A stretch of 64,000 bases of DNA from Betaproteobacteria bacterium (GCA_016868315.1 VGHE01000009.1:1-64000); one strand, 5' to 3'. Shown: positions 18,295-28,895, counted from the stretch's first letter. Program-made: numbers and translations. The notes: generated by a model not told the origin, from the sequence alone.

Positions 18295-19281
18295 TCACTT
18301 CACTTCAACCGCGCTACCACGGGTGAATTCCCAGCGTCCTGAAGCAACATTGAGACCACCCACGCGAACAAAATAGTTGCCGGGAGTCACTCCGCTCAGA
18401 GCCACCTGTTTCTTGTTGGTAGAGAAGGAAAAGGTAATACTGCCAAAGTTTTGCTCGCCAGCGAATTCCAGACGGTAATGAGCCGCTTCGCCGTCGGCAC
18501 TCCACTGCAACGTATCTGTAGCTGCGATGGAGGCACCAACCTGCATACCGATGTTGAGCTTCGGAGCTGGGCTAATCGCAATTTCATTTGATTCTGTTTT
18601 GCCTGACACACGCCAGTAGACCTTACCTGCGGGAGGGTTTGGAATACGCAGCTGCCCTGCAGCGTTGGTGGTACCGGTCATGTACATAACCGAAAAATCC
18701 TGCATGCGAGAGACTTCAATCGCCGTGCCTGCAGGGGCGGAAACGAGCGGCCCTCCACCTTTTTCATTGTAGGCGTAAGTCGCAGAGGCCGAGGGCGCGG
18801 GAGCAGAAACCAGCTCCTCTTCTTCACCTTCTTCTTCCTCATCGAACTCTTCTTCTTTATCAACATCTGCAAACTCAGTGTCAGTTGCACCCACAGCTTT
18901 AGAGGCTTCGTCTTTCTTCTCGCCTGCTTGGCCAGCAGCATCCGGTGCCGGAGTCGTTGCAATCGTCGGTGTTTCGGTCGAAATCGCGCTATCTCCGAAC
19001 ACGAAATAATAGACACTCGACACAACGATTGTGGCCGATACACCTAGGATGAGGCCCATCATTATCTTGCGGCGCTTGTCATCGCCACCCATGCCACCAT
19101 CGCGGAAAATCTGGCTCACAGCGTTCGTGCCGCCACCAAATCCGCTCGAAAATTCTCCACCCGTTCCTTGTGCCGATTGAGACTTGGGCGCACCTCCGGC
19201 AGAACCTCCGAAGGTACCGTTGGCAGAGCCGAAGCCGGTGTCGAACTGGGAGCTGTTATTCTGTTCATCTTTACGTGCCAT
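18295..19281 (-). CDS. Hypothetical single-TM protein with Gly/Ser-rich N-terminus and acidic region
   Basis: MARKDEQNNSSQFDTGFGSANG...; TM MMGLILGVSATIVVSSVYYFVFG; acidic EEEFDEEEEGEEEEL; C-terminal beta-rich region. Confidence 0.78.
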   Translation of the reverse strand: MARKDEQNNSSQFDTGFGSANGTFGGSAGGAPKSQSAQGTGGEFSSGFGGGTNAVSQIFRDGGMGGDDKRRKIMMGLILGVSATIVVSSVYYFVFGDSAISTETPTIATTPAPDAAGQAGEKKDEASKAVGATDTEFADVDKEEEFDEEEEGEEEELVSAPAPSASATYAYNEKGGGPLVSAPAGTAIEVSRMQDFSVMYMTGTTNAAGQLRIPNPPAGKVYWRVSGKTESNEIAISPAPKLNIGMQVGASIAATDTLQWSADGEAAHYRLEFAGEQNFGSITFSFSTNKKQVALSGVTPGNYFVRVGGLNVASGRWEFTRGSAVEVK

Positions 19282-19471
19282 GACCTAGAACCTCTTCGGT
19301 GCGTGAGTCGTCTCTAGAACTACGTTTCACACGGTTCATCGGCGGATGGTGAGGCGAGTTTAATCCGTTTGTCGATGGTTTGACGAACCGGCAAAAAGCA
19401 CCCACTTCAGCCCTACAATGTGCCTCCGGCTGTGCCAGAGACACATGCTCTTTCGGTGGCTCAAAATAATT

Positions 19472-21214
19472 TCAAGAAAACTGTTTACTGAGAAGGAGTT
19501 CTATTGTGCTACGTGGCTTCAGAACAAGCCCGTGCTTGGCGAATTTATGAACGAGAGAGTCATATTGAGCCAAAATCTGCTGCACAGCTCCGCGGTAGCC
19601 CATCTCGGCAAGCTCCGTACGAATGCGATAGCGCATCGGGTTGCCGGCCATCGCCTCCATCACCTCATCGGTGGGGCGGAAAACCACAAAATCGACATCA
19701 GGATTCACATCCATGCTGTGCTTGAGCATCGATGAAAAACGAGTTTGCACAAGGCTCTTGATTGCCTGAACTGCGGTGAAATAACCGCCATGTCGCATCA
19801 CTGCGCCAGGGAAATTACTCGTGTAGGCAACCATTGGGTCAATCATCAGAATAAGCCCCGCGCCTTTGCGGATGGCCGTGTTGAAATCCGAAGAACTGGT
19901 CAACTGCCCGTCAGCAAACCAGTGCCCATTCACCCGCTCAGGAAGATAGAACGGCGGCAGTGCAGTGCTTGCACGAATGGCTTGGCTGATTTTGATATTC
20001 CGCCAAGGCTCCTCGCCAAAGACAACATGTTCTCCGGTGTCTTGGTCGGTTGCACTGATATAAAGTTCTTTGGAAAGCGCACTGATGTTGTCAGGAATTC
20101 CAAGACGCGAGAGTTGCCTTTCAATAAAGGCCTTGAGGCGCTCACCACGGAAGAAGCCTACGGGCACGAGACGTTGCAGTCGCACAACCACTTCACCTGG
20201 ATCAAGTGTCGAGAGCATCCGCAGCACGCCCACAATCCGGCTCACGATTTCCCCACCAGCCAAATCGAAAATAACATTCAGAGACAACGGGTCGAGTTTG
20301 CCATGACGCTTATAAAGTTGCTTGAGAATATCGTGCGAATGTGTTCCAGCTGCCAAAAACGATGCCAAAATGGCACCTGATGACACCCCACAAAAAATAT
20401 CGAACTGGTTGCATGCACTTCCGTCCATGGCATCGTCGAGCGCATTGGTGACGCCAATCGCGTAAATGTAACCTTCAAGCCCGCCGCCAGAAATACACAG
20501 ACTTTTTTTTTGCTGCGACATGCGGAACTCGTAGAGCTGACGAATTGCAAACAAAAAAAGCTGCGCTGAACTTGCCGGATCGGTGATCACGCCGCGCACA
20601 TTCGCAAGACCCAAATTAAAAGAGCGCGTCTGGTTGTCTTCGCTGGAAGGCAAAACAACAAGGATGCGTCGGGTTGGATAGTGATAGCCGCGTGGCGAAA
20701 AACTTGTGAGCGCACTGCGAAAGTCTTCAAAGAGTGGTGGCTTGTTCGAGCCATTGTTTGGCTCGTTCTGTTGAACGCTGTGCAAAACCTCTGCGGACGA
20801 TGAAGACTGGTCGCCATTATCGAGGGAACTTTCCCCAGCTAACTTCTGCGCTGCATCTGAAGCACGACGCTTCGAGGTTTTTTGATGCACACCAGGAATT
20901 TTAGGAAGTTGAACGCGCTCATCGAGAATAATCAAATCGGGTTCGAGGTGTGCAATGTTGTGAGCGACTTGAAAAATATCAGAGCAGAAGAAGATAGTGG
21001 CCGGCGCCTGCATCTCATGACCGGCGATAAACGACGGCAAGCGCCTTGCGAGTGCTTTGCTGAGAACGAAAGCTTCGCCCTGCCCTTGGAGCCCCGGCTC
21101 TGGTTGGATGCCCACACGACGAAAGTCGGCCGACAACTGAGCGAGCACGGCCTGGGTGCCCAAATAGACAACCCGAAATCCTCGCGCACGTTGATCGTTC
21201 TGTTCAGCCGTCAT
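19472..21214 (-). CDS. Patatin-like phospholipase with N-terminal extension
   Basis: SGGGLEGYIYAIGVTNALDDA (oxyanion Gly-rich), FCGVSSGAILASFLAAGT (GxSxG), WFADGQLTSS (DG catalytic Asp). ~220-aa N-terminal region of unknown function. Confidence 0.85.
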   Translation of the reverse strand: MTAEQNDQRARGFRVVYLGTQAVLAQLSADFRRVGIQPEPGLQGQGEAFVLSKALARRLPSFIAGHEMQAPATIFFCSDIFQVAHNIAHLEPDLIILDERVQLPKIPGVHQKTSKRRASDAAQKLAGESSLDNGDQSSSSAEVLHSVQQNEPNNGSNKPPLFEDFRSALTSFSPRGYHYPTRRILVVLPSSEDNQTRSFNLGLANVRGVITDPASSAQLFLFAIRQLYEFRMSQQKKSLCISGGGLEGYIYAIGVTNALDDAMDGSACNQFDIFCGVSSGAILASFLAAGTHSHDILKQLYKRHGKLDPLSLNVIFDLAGGEIVSRIVGVLRMLSTLDPGEVVVRLQRLVPVGFFRGERLKAFIERQLSRLGIPDNISALSKELYISATDQDTGEHVVFGEEPWRNIKISQAIRASTALPPFYLPERVNGHWFADGQLTSSSDFNTAIRKGAGLILMIDPMVAYTSNFPGAVMRHGGYFTAVQAIKSLVQTRFSSMLKHSMDVNPDVDFVVFRPTDEVMEAMAGNPMRYRIRTELAEMGYRGAVQQILAQYDSLVHKFAKHGLVLKPRSTIELLLSKQFS

Positions 21215-21255
21215 GGTGTGCCCCCCCGGAACTCAAAGCGAATCGAATCCAGAGT

Positions 21256-22263
21256 CTATGGATTTTCGTCCGCGCGCACAAATGTCAGATAATGTGGGTA
21301 TTCTTTCCATGCAGTCGAGAACGGAATGGGGGGTGAAGAGGCAAAAATCCCCAACGCTAAACCACCTCCACCGCCCCCCGTCAGCTTCGCTCCCAGGGCG
21401 CCGCACTTGCGCAGCTCAGCTACGCAGGCGTCGAGTTTTTGTGTTGAGACCTGCAAAGATTGCAGCGCCATGTGCGCCGCATTGAGGCTTTCGCCCAGTC
21501 CCAAGAGATCTCCTCTCTCCAGGGAAGCAATAACGCGCTCCGACAACTCACCAATCAACATAAAAGTAGATTCGACACTTTCACGCTGAGTCTCCCGCAA
21601 ATGCGCGACCTTTTGCACCATGGTGCGCGTCGGCGTGCGTTCACGGGTATCAATGAGTAACAACCAAAATCCTTTGCCGTTGCGCACAGAGCGTGAGCCC
21701 TGCTCGCGAACAAAACGAATGATTCCATCGGCCACAACCGTCGCTGCATCGAGACCGCTGGCACGACCATGAAAAAAACCATCGAGACGGTTTGCAAACA
21801 GTGAAATTTCGGCAGACGACCGCGCCTGTCCCAGTGTACGGGCAAGAGCCCTAAGCAAAGCAGCACTCAATGCGGCAGACCCACCCATTCCTGCGCCCAA
21901 CGGCAACTGCGAAAGGATTTCAATCTTCTGTGGTTCATACTTTTCGAGAAGATGTTCATTGTCTTCTTGATTAAGTAACAGACGCAAACCCAAATCGAGA
22001 GATTGAGTTAGCCGAAGCCTCTCCTCTAATGGCAACTGAACCAGCGTGTCTGCCATCGTCAGGCTCCAGACCTGCTGCCAGTGGTCGATTGCGTTCGCGG
22101 CGGCTGTTCCCTCTGGTGCCAGACGCTCACCGAATCTTACCGTTAGGGTTTGCGAACGGAGTGGCAGCGCTACGGCTGGGAAGCCCGCAACGGCAGCGTG
22201 TTCCCCAATCAAAATCGCCTTACCACAAGCAAGGCCTTCGGTTCCCGGTTCAGCGAGAAGCAT
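21256..22263 (-). CDS. mvk: Mevalonate kinase (GHMP family)
   Basis: CGKAILIGEHAAVAGFPAVALPL, LPLGAGMGGSAALSAALL, KLTGGGGGGLALG; cluster context. Confidence 0.87.
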   Translation of the reverse strand: MLLAEPGTEGLACGKAILIGEHAAVAGFPAVALPLRSQTLTVRFGERLAPEGTAAANAIDHWQQVWSLTMADTLVQLPLEERLRLTQSLDLGLRLLLNQEDNEHLLEKYEPQKIEILSQLPLGAGMGGSAALSAALLRALARTLGQARSSAEISLFANRLDGFFHGRASGLDAATVVADGIIRFVREQGSRSVRNGKGFWLLLIDTRERTPTRTMVQKVAHLRETQRESVESTFMLIGELSERVIASLERGDLLGLGESLNAAHMALQSLQVSTQKLDACVAELRKCGALGAKLTGGGGGGLALGIFASSPPIPFSTAWKEYPHYLTFVRADENP

Positions 22264-23530
22264 CGAGGTCTCCCTCCGCGAAGAAAACCGCTGCCTCTGC
22301 GAGAGGCAATTGTTTCAGAGATGAATGATAAGGCTCCTGGCGCAAGGCAGCTCGGAGGCCATGCGTTTCGCCTATTTCGATGGATTGCCCCTGGGTGTTT
22401 CCCCACAGCAACTGCGCTCCAGAGAAGCTCCCCTGCTGCGCAAGCTGAGTCAGGTAGCTTTGCATGTGCTGAGCCGCATCGGGCAGAAATAAAAAATGAG
22501 GATTGGCGCCCGCATCGAGCGTCCAAAGCATATTCGCAGCATGCGCATCCCTGTAGGTCACGAAGTGTGCAATAGCCTGAGAGGTCTTTCTGCTCATATA
22601 TTCGAGTTTGGTTGCGCCAGAGAGCATTACAGCGTGCATTTCAAAAGCATCGAGCTCGCTCAGACGCTGCACTGTGCGAAAGTCGCCTTCAGCAAGTGCG
22701 GTTCTAAATTCTTGCAGTCTACGCGGATAATGAGCCAAGCGGATATCTTGAAGGACACTCGTCTGTGCCAACACATGCCCCTCTGAACTCCCAACGGATT
22801 TTTCTGACGAATCAAGAACCAATACGCAATGCTGCATCTGTGCAAAGTTTGGATGCGTGGCAAGAGACATGGTTGCAGAGGAATCTCCACGTTCAGCCAA
22901 CTCCCAAACCACATACTGCGATGATTCGGGCGCCTGAGCAAAAACTGCTGAACGTGTCGCAGAACCACTTCCTATACGCGCCCATTCTGTCAGCCAAAAT
23001 TGAAGGTCGGCTTCGCTCAAAAACCGTTTGAGGTTCAGAAGATCGGCCACTGCTGCGGCCAACGCTGCGTACCCAGCCGCACTTGAGGCAACCCCACAGG
23101 CCGTTGGAAAATTATTCACACTCTCGACCCGAACTGCAATTTCATCGGCGAAACCATGGAGGATAGACTTAAGAAAGCCCTCCATTTTTGCAGGCATTGC
23201 AGCTTCGCTCGCATTCAGCATCAACGAAAAGTGAGGACGTTCCGCGAATGAAGGAGACTGGCCATCCTTTAACGGAACAAAACGCCCGCGAACGGTCAAC
23301 CGTGTATAAGCACGAAAGGCATTCAAGGTCAGGCTCACACTCGAGTTCATCGGAAGTTGGTGCAATCCGTTTTTCTTGCCCCAGTATTTGAGCAAAGCGA
23401 TGTTGCTCGGCGCACTGCTCCAGCCTTCATCTCCGGATTGCAGTAAAAGTTCACCGCGCTGCCGTGCGTGCAGAAGACGCTCAGATAGGGCTGCTAGCCG
23501 CGGATTCTGACGAAAAATATTTTCATTCAT
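22250..23530 (-). CDS. mvaD: Diphosphomevalonate decarboxylase
   Basis: APSNIALLKYWGKKNGLHQLPMNSSVSLTL, NNFPTACGVASSAAGYAALAAA, GSGSATRS. Confidence 0.92.
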   Translation of the reverse strand: MNENIFRQNPRLAALSERLLHARQRGELLLQSGDEGWSSAPSNIALLKYWGKKNGLHQLPMNSSVSLTLNAFRAYTRLTVRGRFVPLKDGQSPSFAERPHFSLMLNASEAAMPAKMEGFLKSILHGFADEIAVRVESVNNFPTACGVASSAAGYAALAAAVADLLNLKRFLSEADLQFWLTEWARIGSGSATRSAVFAQAPESSQYVVWELAERGDSSATMSLATHPNFAQMQHCVLVLDSSEKSVGSSEGHVLAQTSVLQDIRLAHYPRRLQEFRTALAEGDFRTVQRLSELDAFEMHAVMLSGATKLEYMSRKTSQAIAHFVTYRDAHAANMLWTLDAGANPHFLFLPDAAQHMQSYLTQLAQQGSFSGAQLLWGNTQGQSIEIGETHGLRAALRQEPYHSSLKQLPLAEAAVFFAEGDLDASR

Positions 23531-24591
23531 TGTTCTTCCTCAAATGCGAAGCTAACTTTCATTCGTGAAGCTGAAATCTGAGCTATGATTGCATCAATCT
23601 CTGACCGTGTTGCCATGACCCAAAGACAATCACCATGTCCTGCACCCATCGTCTTCCATGGAATTTCAGCGCGCTCACATGCAGCTACGAAATTCTGGAT
23701 TTCAGAGGTCTGAGGAAGCAGATCGGCTCGCAGTGCAAGGGCAGCTGCTTCGCGGCACAATTGCGCGGCGCGCAGAGAGGTCGGGTCTTGCAAAAATTGC
23801 CGCGCTAATGCTGTTTGTGCCTCAAAAAATCGTTCCGGAAGTTCTTTCCGAAGGGTGTTTTTCAAAACAGAACGGGTGTCAGAACGCACCCCCGTTTCCA
23901 CAAAGCATCCGAGCCGACGCAGCTCAGTTTGACCAATGGAGAGCGAAGAGATTTCAGGCTCAAAGCTATTCAAATTCAGAGCAGATGAATATCCCTTGTT
24001 CTTAAACTGCAGAACTCTGGCATGCGACTGCGTAGGAAAATGCAATGCTGACCACACTTGAACAGCAACATCATATCCGCTCCCACGTCCTTGAAGCCGC
24101 AGAAGTGAATCGAATAGGCGCTGCCAATATTTATCGATACCAACCTGCGCCATTCCAGACTGTGCAAAAAATTGTTCGGCCAGGGCAATGTGGAAGCAGG
24201 CCAACAACGCCGATGAACTTCCAAAACCCAAACTGGGAGAAAAACTGGCGACCACCTCGGCAGCCACTGAAACCCCAACCAGATGCGCTCGGAAGCCTGA
24301 AAGGTAACAGGCGAAATTCCGACGTTCGTCATTTGTTTCGAGAGCAAGGAATTCTTCAATTTGATTCGATTTAAGATGAATGGATCCCGATAAAAAGTCA
24401 CTCGCAAACTGGTGCGAAGCATCTTCTTCGCCAGAGGCGAAGGAAAAATCCAACGCCATGCGAAACTCAGGCAAGGTGACAACCACCGCATCACCGCCAC
24501 GCATCACGCCGTACTCACCAAAAAGCAAAGCTTTACCGGGAACAGAGATCGCCCGTAAACGGTTATGGTTCTTTTGCTGAATCGGTTCCAC
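23527..24591 (-). CDS. Phosphomevalonate kinase-like GHMP kinase
   Basis: SVPGKALLFGEYGVMRGGDAVVVTLP, PSLGFGSSSALLACFHIAL, KTMGAGHGDCLWVMA; position in mevalonate cluster. GTG start. Confidence 0.78.
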   Translation of the reverse strand: MEPIQQKNHNRLRAISVPGKALLFGEYGVMRGGDAVVVTLPEFRMALDFSFASGEEDASHQFASDFLSGSIHLKSNQIEEFLALETNDERRNFACYLSGFRAHLVGVSVAAEVVASFSPSLGFGSSSALLACFHIALAEQFFAQSGMAQVGIDKYWQRLFDSLLRLQGRGSGYDVAVQVWSALHFPTQSHARVLQFKNKGYSSALNLNSFEPEISSLSIGQTELRRLGCFVETGVRSDTRSVLKNTLRKELPERFFEAQTALARQFLQDPTSLRAAQLCREAAALALRADLLPQTSEIQNFVAACERAEIPWKTMGAGHGDCLWVMATRSEIDAIIAQISASRMKVSFAFEEEQ

Positions 24592-25906
24592 GTGCCACCG
24601 CCGTCAACGAGGGCATGTGATCATAGCGCCTCAGCATTTCGATGTTCTTCTCATGAAGCGCCATATGTCCGCGCTGAATTCCCTCGCAGGCCAAGGCGCG
24701 CAGAGCCGACAAATTCTGTGCCAAACCAACGCTCGCGATCAAACCGGAGAGTACGCCTGCTTCTGGATGGCCAAGCAAGGAGAGCGTCGACTGCACTGCA
24801 GGATGCAAACGTGTGACACCACCGACCGTGCCCACCGCCACCGGCACGGCAATCTCACCCACAAGCTGACCCTCTTCACCTTTGATCCAACGCGTCAGAG
24901 GTTTGTATTGGCCACTCATCGCTGCAAAGGCGTGAGCACCAGCTTCTACAGCGCGCCAGTCGTTCCCGGTGGCAATAACCACAGGGTCAATACCGTTCAT
25001 GATGCCCTTGTTGTGAGTCGCTGCACGATATGGATCGAGCTCGGCAAATTCCCATGCTTCAACGATCCGATCGACTGCTTCTGCACCGGTGAAGCCACCT
25101 ATTTCGAGAGTCTTGCTGTCCACCTCGCAACGCACACGCGTGATTCGGTGCACGGTTAGATTGGTGAGAATCTTCAGTCCAACGCGGCAAGGAATTGAGC
25201 TGGGCAACCAACGACCAATGTCTTCGGCGATCGTGTTGACGATGTTTGCGCCCATGGCCTCGCGCGTATCCACGTGCACATGAATGACGAAAACTCCAGG
25301 CTTGGGCAAAATACGGATCTCGACTCCTACTGTTCCACCGCCTCGGCTCAGCAAGCGAGGATGACACGCATTGGCCCGGTCGATGAGCTCAGCCCGAACG
25401 GATTCAAACCAACCAGGAACCCGCGCGGCATCTTCACTCTGGACTGTGAACTGGATTTGGCTGGTTGCAATCGATTTGGTGGGAGAGGTGAAAAAACCTC
25501 CGCGCGAGCGCGCGAGCTTCGCGCCATGACTCGCTGCAGCAACAACACTCGATTCTTCCACGGCCATTGGAATGAGATACTCACGACCGTCGATGAGAAA
25601 GTTTGTAGCCACTCCGAGCGGGAGGGCGAATGCACCGATGCAGTTTTCGATAAAGGTATCGGCGAGATCTTGAGAAAGATTCTCGGCACTAAAGAGCGCC
25701 CCTGCAGCATCTCGGGATAGAAAACCTCTTTCGACAAGCGCAGTAAGCCGCGCCTTAACGCTCATCTGTGCAAATCCAGAGATGCGACTCGACCGCGCAG
25801 CGGGGGCGTTTTTGACCTCTTCCCGCAATCCGCTTTCTACTCCATGCGCCAATACACAGGCGGACGTTTCGTTCGAAGCAACAATATTCAAATCGGAAGT
25901 TGTCAT
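24563..25906 (-). CDS. mvaA: Hydroxymethylglutaryl-CoA reductase, degradative-type (class II)
   Basis: FIENCIGAFALPLGVATNFLIDGREYLIPMAVEESSVVAAASHGAKLAR, GANIVNTIAE, NKGIMNGIDPVVIATGNDWRAVEAGAHAFAA. Confidence 0.93.
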   Translation of the reverse strand: MTTSDLNIVASNETSACVLAHGVESGLREEVKNAPAARSSRISGFAQMSVKARLTALVERGFLSRDAAGALFSAENLSQDLADTFIENCIGAFALPLGVATNFLIDGREYLIPMAVEESSVVAAASHGAKLARSRGGFFTSPTKSIATSQIQFTVQSEDAARVPGWFESVRAELIDRANACHPRLLSRGGGTVGVEIRILPKPGVFVIHVHVDTREAMGANIVNTIAEDIGRWLPSSIPCRVGLKILTNLTVHRITRVRCEVDSKTLEIGGFTGAEAVDRIVEAWEFAELDPYRAATHNKGIMNGIDPVVIATGNDWRAVEAGAHAFAAMSGQYKPLTRWIKGEEGQLVGEIAVPVAVGTVGGVTRLHPAVQSTLSLLGHPEAGVLSGLIASVGLAQNLSALRALACEGIQRGHMALHEKNIEMLRRYDHMPSLTAVARGTDSAKEP

Positions 25907-26997
25907 TGTTGACCCCTGAGTCTGAGACGAGAGGAGAGCTCATCGATTTTCTGAGCACCCGAACAGTACATTGCGATGCGCAGAGAACGAGTGAAGAATT
26001 GCATTTCTTGTTCGAGAGAATCTTCAGGCGATATGCCGTCGGAGGGATTCACCACCGCCCTAAAAAACGGAAGTCCGATACCGCACATCTGTGCTCCCAA
26101 GGCCAGTAGAACTGCGGCCTGCGCACCATCACGGATGCCACCGGTGGCCACCACCGCGCGCTCGGGTGCGACACCAAAAACCTTTGCCACCGGAACGCAT
26201 TCACGCACGGAATCAAGCGTAGACAAACCCCAGTTGCGAAAAAGTTCACCAAGGCGGTGTGTCAGCACATCACCCCGCTTGCCCTCAATAACACTCCAGC
26301 TTGTTCCGCCATTGCCACCCACATCAACTGCGGCAACACCGACCGAGAACAGACGCCGCGCGGTTTCAGCGGTCATACCAGAGCCAACTTCCTTGACAAT
26401 CACAGGTACGGGAAGGCGCTTCACCAGTTGCTCAATGTGAGGAAGCAAGCGGTCAAAGTTGCGTTCGCCTTCGGGCTGTATCTGCTCCTGCAAAGCATTC
26501 AAGTGAACCGCACATGCGTTGAGTTCGAGCTGCTCGGTCATGCGCACAACGGCATCAACTGCAACTCCGTAATTAAAGCTCACTGCACCTATATTGCCCA
26601 TGAGAAAAACACGCGGCGCGACTTTGCGCACATCGAACAGACGCCTGCTCGCAGGATCGCTAAGCATCAATTTCTGGGATCCCAACCCCATGGGAATATT
26701 CCAGCGCTCAGCAAGCAATGCGAGCGTTTCATTGATGCGTTGTCCCTCGCGCACACCTCCGGTCATGCCGGTGATCAGAAATGGCCACGAAAAAGTTCGA
26801 CCGAGAAACGGACGTCGGGTGTCGAGTGAATCTGGAGAGAACTCAGGCAGCGCTTCGGGCGCAAGAAAAAACTCAGTTCCTGCAACCGCACGCGACTCAA
26901 CATTCTGAGTCCGGCAGATATCGATGTGATGTTGCTTGCGCTCCGCAGCACGGTCGGGGGTGTCTTTGATGGCGGCCGACTCAAACGGATGCATCAC
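25903..26997 (-). CDS. fni: Isopentenyl-diphosphate delta-isomerase, type 2 (FMN-dependent)
   Basis: FSWPFLITGMTGG, MGLGSQKLML, HLNALQEQIQPEGERNF, VIVKEVGSGMTAETARRL, VDVGGNGGTSW, VVATGGIRDGAQAAVLLALGA. GTG 26997 or ATG 26994 start. Confidence 0.92.
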   Translation of the reverse strand: MMHPFESAAIKDTPDRAAERKQHHIDICRTQNVESRAVAGTEFFLAPEALPEFSPDSLDTRRPFLGRTFSWPFLITGMTGGVREGQRINETLALLAERWNIPMGLGSQKLMLSDPASRRLFDVRKVAPRVFLMGNIGAVSFNYGVAVDAVVRMTEQLELNACAVHLNALQEQIQPEGERNFDRLLPHIEQLVKRLPVPVIVKEVGSGMTAETARRLFSVGVAAVDVGGNGGTSWSVIEGKRGDVLTHRLGELFRNWGLSTLDSVRECVPVAKVFGVAPERAVVATGGIRDGAQAAVLLALGAQMCGIGLPFFRAVVNPSDGISPEDSLEQEMQFFTRSLRIAMYCSGAQKIDELSSRLRLRGQQ

Positions 26998-27201
26998 CTT
27001 CAGTTCTCCAGCAAAAGTATCTCTTGGTTATTGATAAACCACCGCAAGGTCAACCAATTCTTGGGCAACTTGATAGCACTTAGGGGGGCTTGAAGGGGCG
27101 GCCGGGGTGCGTCAAAGCAATGCCTCACCTCAACGACGCAATTTGCCAGCACATTGGCTAAAATCGAGCAGAACATCCTGCGTCAGGAAAGGGCTTTTTA
27201 A

Positions 27202-28737
27202 ATGAAAAAATCCAATCATCATGGCAGCCTCACTCCAGCACTGGCGACCATCTGCGCGGCCGCAGTTTTGGGGCTGTCTGCCTGCAAGGATGCACCCACC
27301 GAGACCGACCCCTCTCAAGAACAGGTGTACGGACCACGCATAGGAACAGTTTTGCGCCTGGCAGGTGAACTTGGAGTCAAAGAGCGCCACTTGATGGCTG
27401 CTGGCTACGTGGGCGGCTATTTTGGACTCACCGATGGGCAGAAACACCAGGCCTGGCTGGGTGAGTCTGCGCGCAGTTCTTCACTTGGGCTCGATTTACG
27501 CCGTGCAGCGGAGCTTCAATCGCTCAACTTTCGAGGGCAAATGGACATCCTAGCCAAAGACATTCAGCTGCGCGCTGAGCGTCAACAGCCTCTCAATGAT
27601 TTCGACTGGTTAACTCTCATCGCACAGGCCGTTGTGGGTGATTTTGAGCCCGACCCCAACATTTCCGCAATGCAGATCCGCATGGTTCTCATGGAACTCA
27701 TTGAAGCGCATAATTCGGGTTTCAGCGCGTCACTCAACGATAAAGAGGTTTATACTCTCCGTCCCGCGGGAGACGACGAGCGAATTGATCTCCGCCTGCT
27801 CGACCCCGGTCAACTCCGTCTCCTCAACGGCTCGCGGTTTCAAAGTGACGGTCTGGCGGACATGGTGGTTGAAGGCAATGTAAAAGCGCGCGTCGGTGGA
27901 CTGCGCGCACCAGGCAAAATGCCTAAACTTGTGCTTCGCCTCTGCCCCTCCACCGCATTGCGTTGCTTCGAAGCGATGAGAAAAACGAGCACGCTCGGAG
28001 CTCACTTCCTCTCCTACCGCACCATGAACGGCAACCGTGAAACAATCCAATTCCACGACCACAAGCAAGAATTGGTTTGGAATGACGAAGTCCAGAAAGA
28101 CACCATCACGCTCATGATTGCAGGAATGACAGGCATCACCCGAGAAACGTTGCGTCCAGATCTGTTCGACTGGGAAGACTACGTCGCTCTGCGTAGCTTC
28201 GTGCGCCGCGCGGCAGGACGCGTGACCGAAGGACTCAACAACGACAATCCAATTGCAGCACAACGTGATTTTATCCGCACGCAAATAGCCGAAACTCTCG
28301 GTGTCATCGACGAGAACGCGCAGCGGCCTAATTTCGCGCTCGGTGCCACATGGGATTCAGCGCTGTTCCGGGAACTTCTTAACAGCGAGCTGCTGCCAAA
28401 GCAGCTCAGCCAAGTCAAAATCGAGCAGCCTCTGCACGGGCAAAGTCTTGCCGGAACCGTGATTGAAGGCGTTGTGTATCCCGACGCGGAAAGTGGGCAA
28501 ATTCAAATTTACCAAGATGCGTCTGAGCCCAATGCCGATGGTTCCACTTGGGATCTTGTCCTTAAGCGTGATCTCGATCCGCGCCAAAGACGCTTCGATT
28601 TCACCCATGAAATCCGCCGCAGCGGATTGAACGGCAACCAGATGCGCGCTCTTAAAGTGGTCAATCGTAAATCCGACGGAACCCTACTCGGCGCTCGCAT
28701 CATTCGACTGCGTATGGAAGGCATTGCACGCCCCTGA
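27202..28737 (+). CDS. Putative lipoprotein (511 aa), function unknown
   Basis: MKKSNHHGSLTPALATICAAAVLGLSACKD (lipobox LSAC); AGGAAAGG upstream. Confidence 0.82.
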   Translation: MKKSNHHGSLTPALATICAAAVLGLSACKDAPTETDPSQEQVYGPRIGTVLRLAGELGVKERHLMAAGYVGGYFGLTDGQKHQAWLGESARSSSLGLDLRRAAELQSLNFRGQMDILAKDIQLRAERQQPLNDFDWLTLIAQAVVGDFEPDPNISAMQIRMVLMELIEAHNSGFSASLNDKEVYTLRPAGDDERIDLRLLDPGQLRLLNGSRFQSDGLADMVVEGNVKARVGGLRAPGKMPKLVLRLCPSTALRCFEAMRKTSTLGAHFLSYRTMNGNRETIQFHDHKQELVWNDEVQKDTITLMIAGMTGITRETLRPDLFDWEDYVALRSFVRRAAGRVTEGLNNDNPIAAQRDFIRTQIAETLGVIDENAQRPNFALGATWDSALFRELLNSELLPKQLSQVKIEQPLHGQSLAGTVIEGVVYPDAESGQIQIYQDASEPNADGSTWDLVLKRDLDPRQRRFDFTHEIRRSGLNGNQMRALKVVNRKSDGTLLGARIIRLRMEGIARP

Positions 28738-28895
28738 TTCAAGGAATTTCAGGAAATTCCGATATCACCTTCAGCGGGATTTTGACTCCCGGCGGTTTTT
28801 GGGCTGGCCATTCAGTCAAAATCATCCGAGACTGAAAGAGAACCGTAGGGTTGTAGCGACCCTACTTGAGTTCGCTTGAAGAGGAGGACAGCTGG

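Noticed and set aside
18781-18860. Short CTTCTTCTTC-like repeat tract
   Set aside because: It encodes the poly-Glu stretch of the hypothetical TM protein; not an independent repeat element.
28760-28805. Possible second terminator (CGGGAttttgacTCCCG then gcggttttt)
   Set aside because: Only a 5-bp stem and the T-run is separated by several bases; too weak to call.
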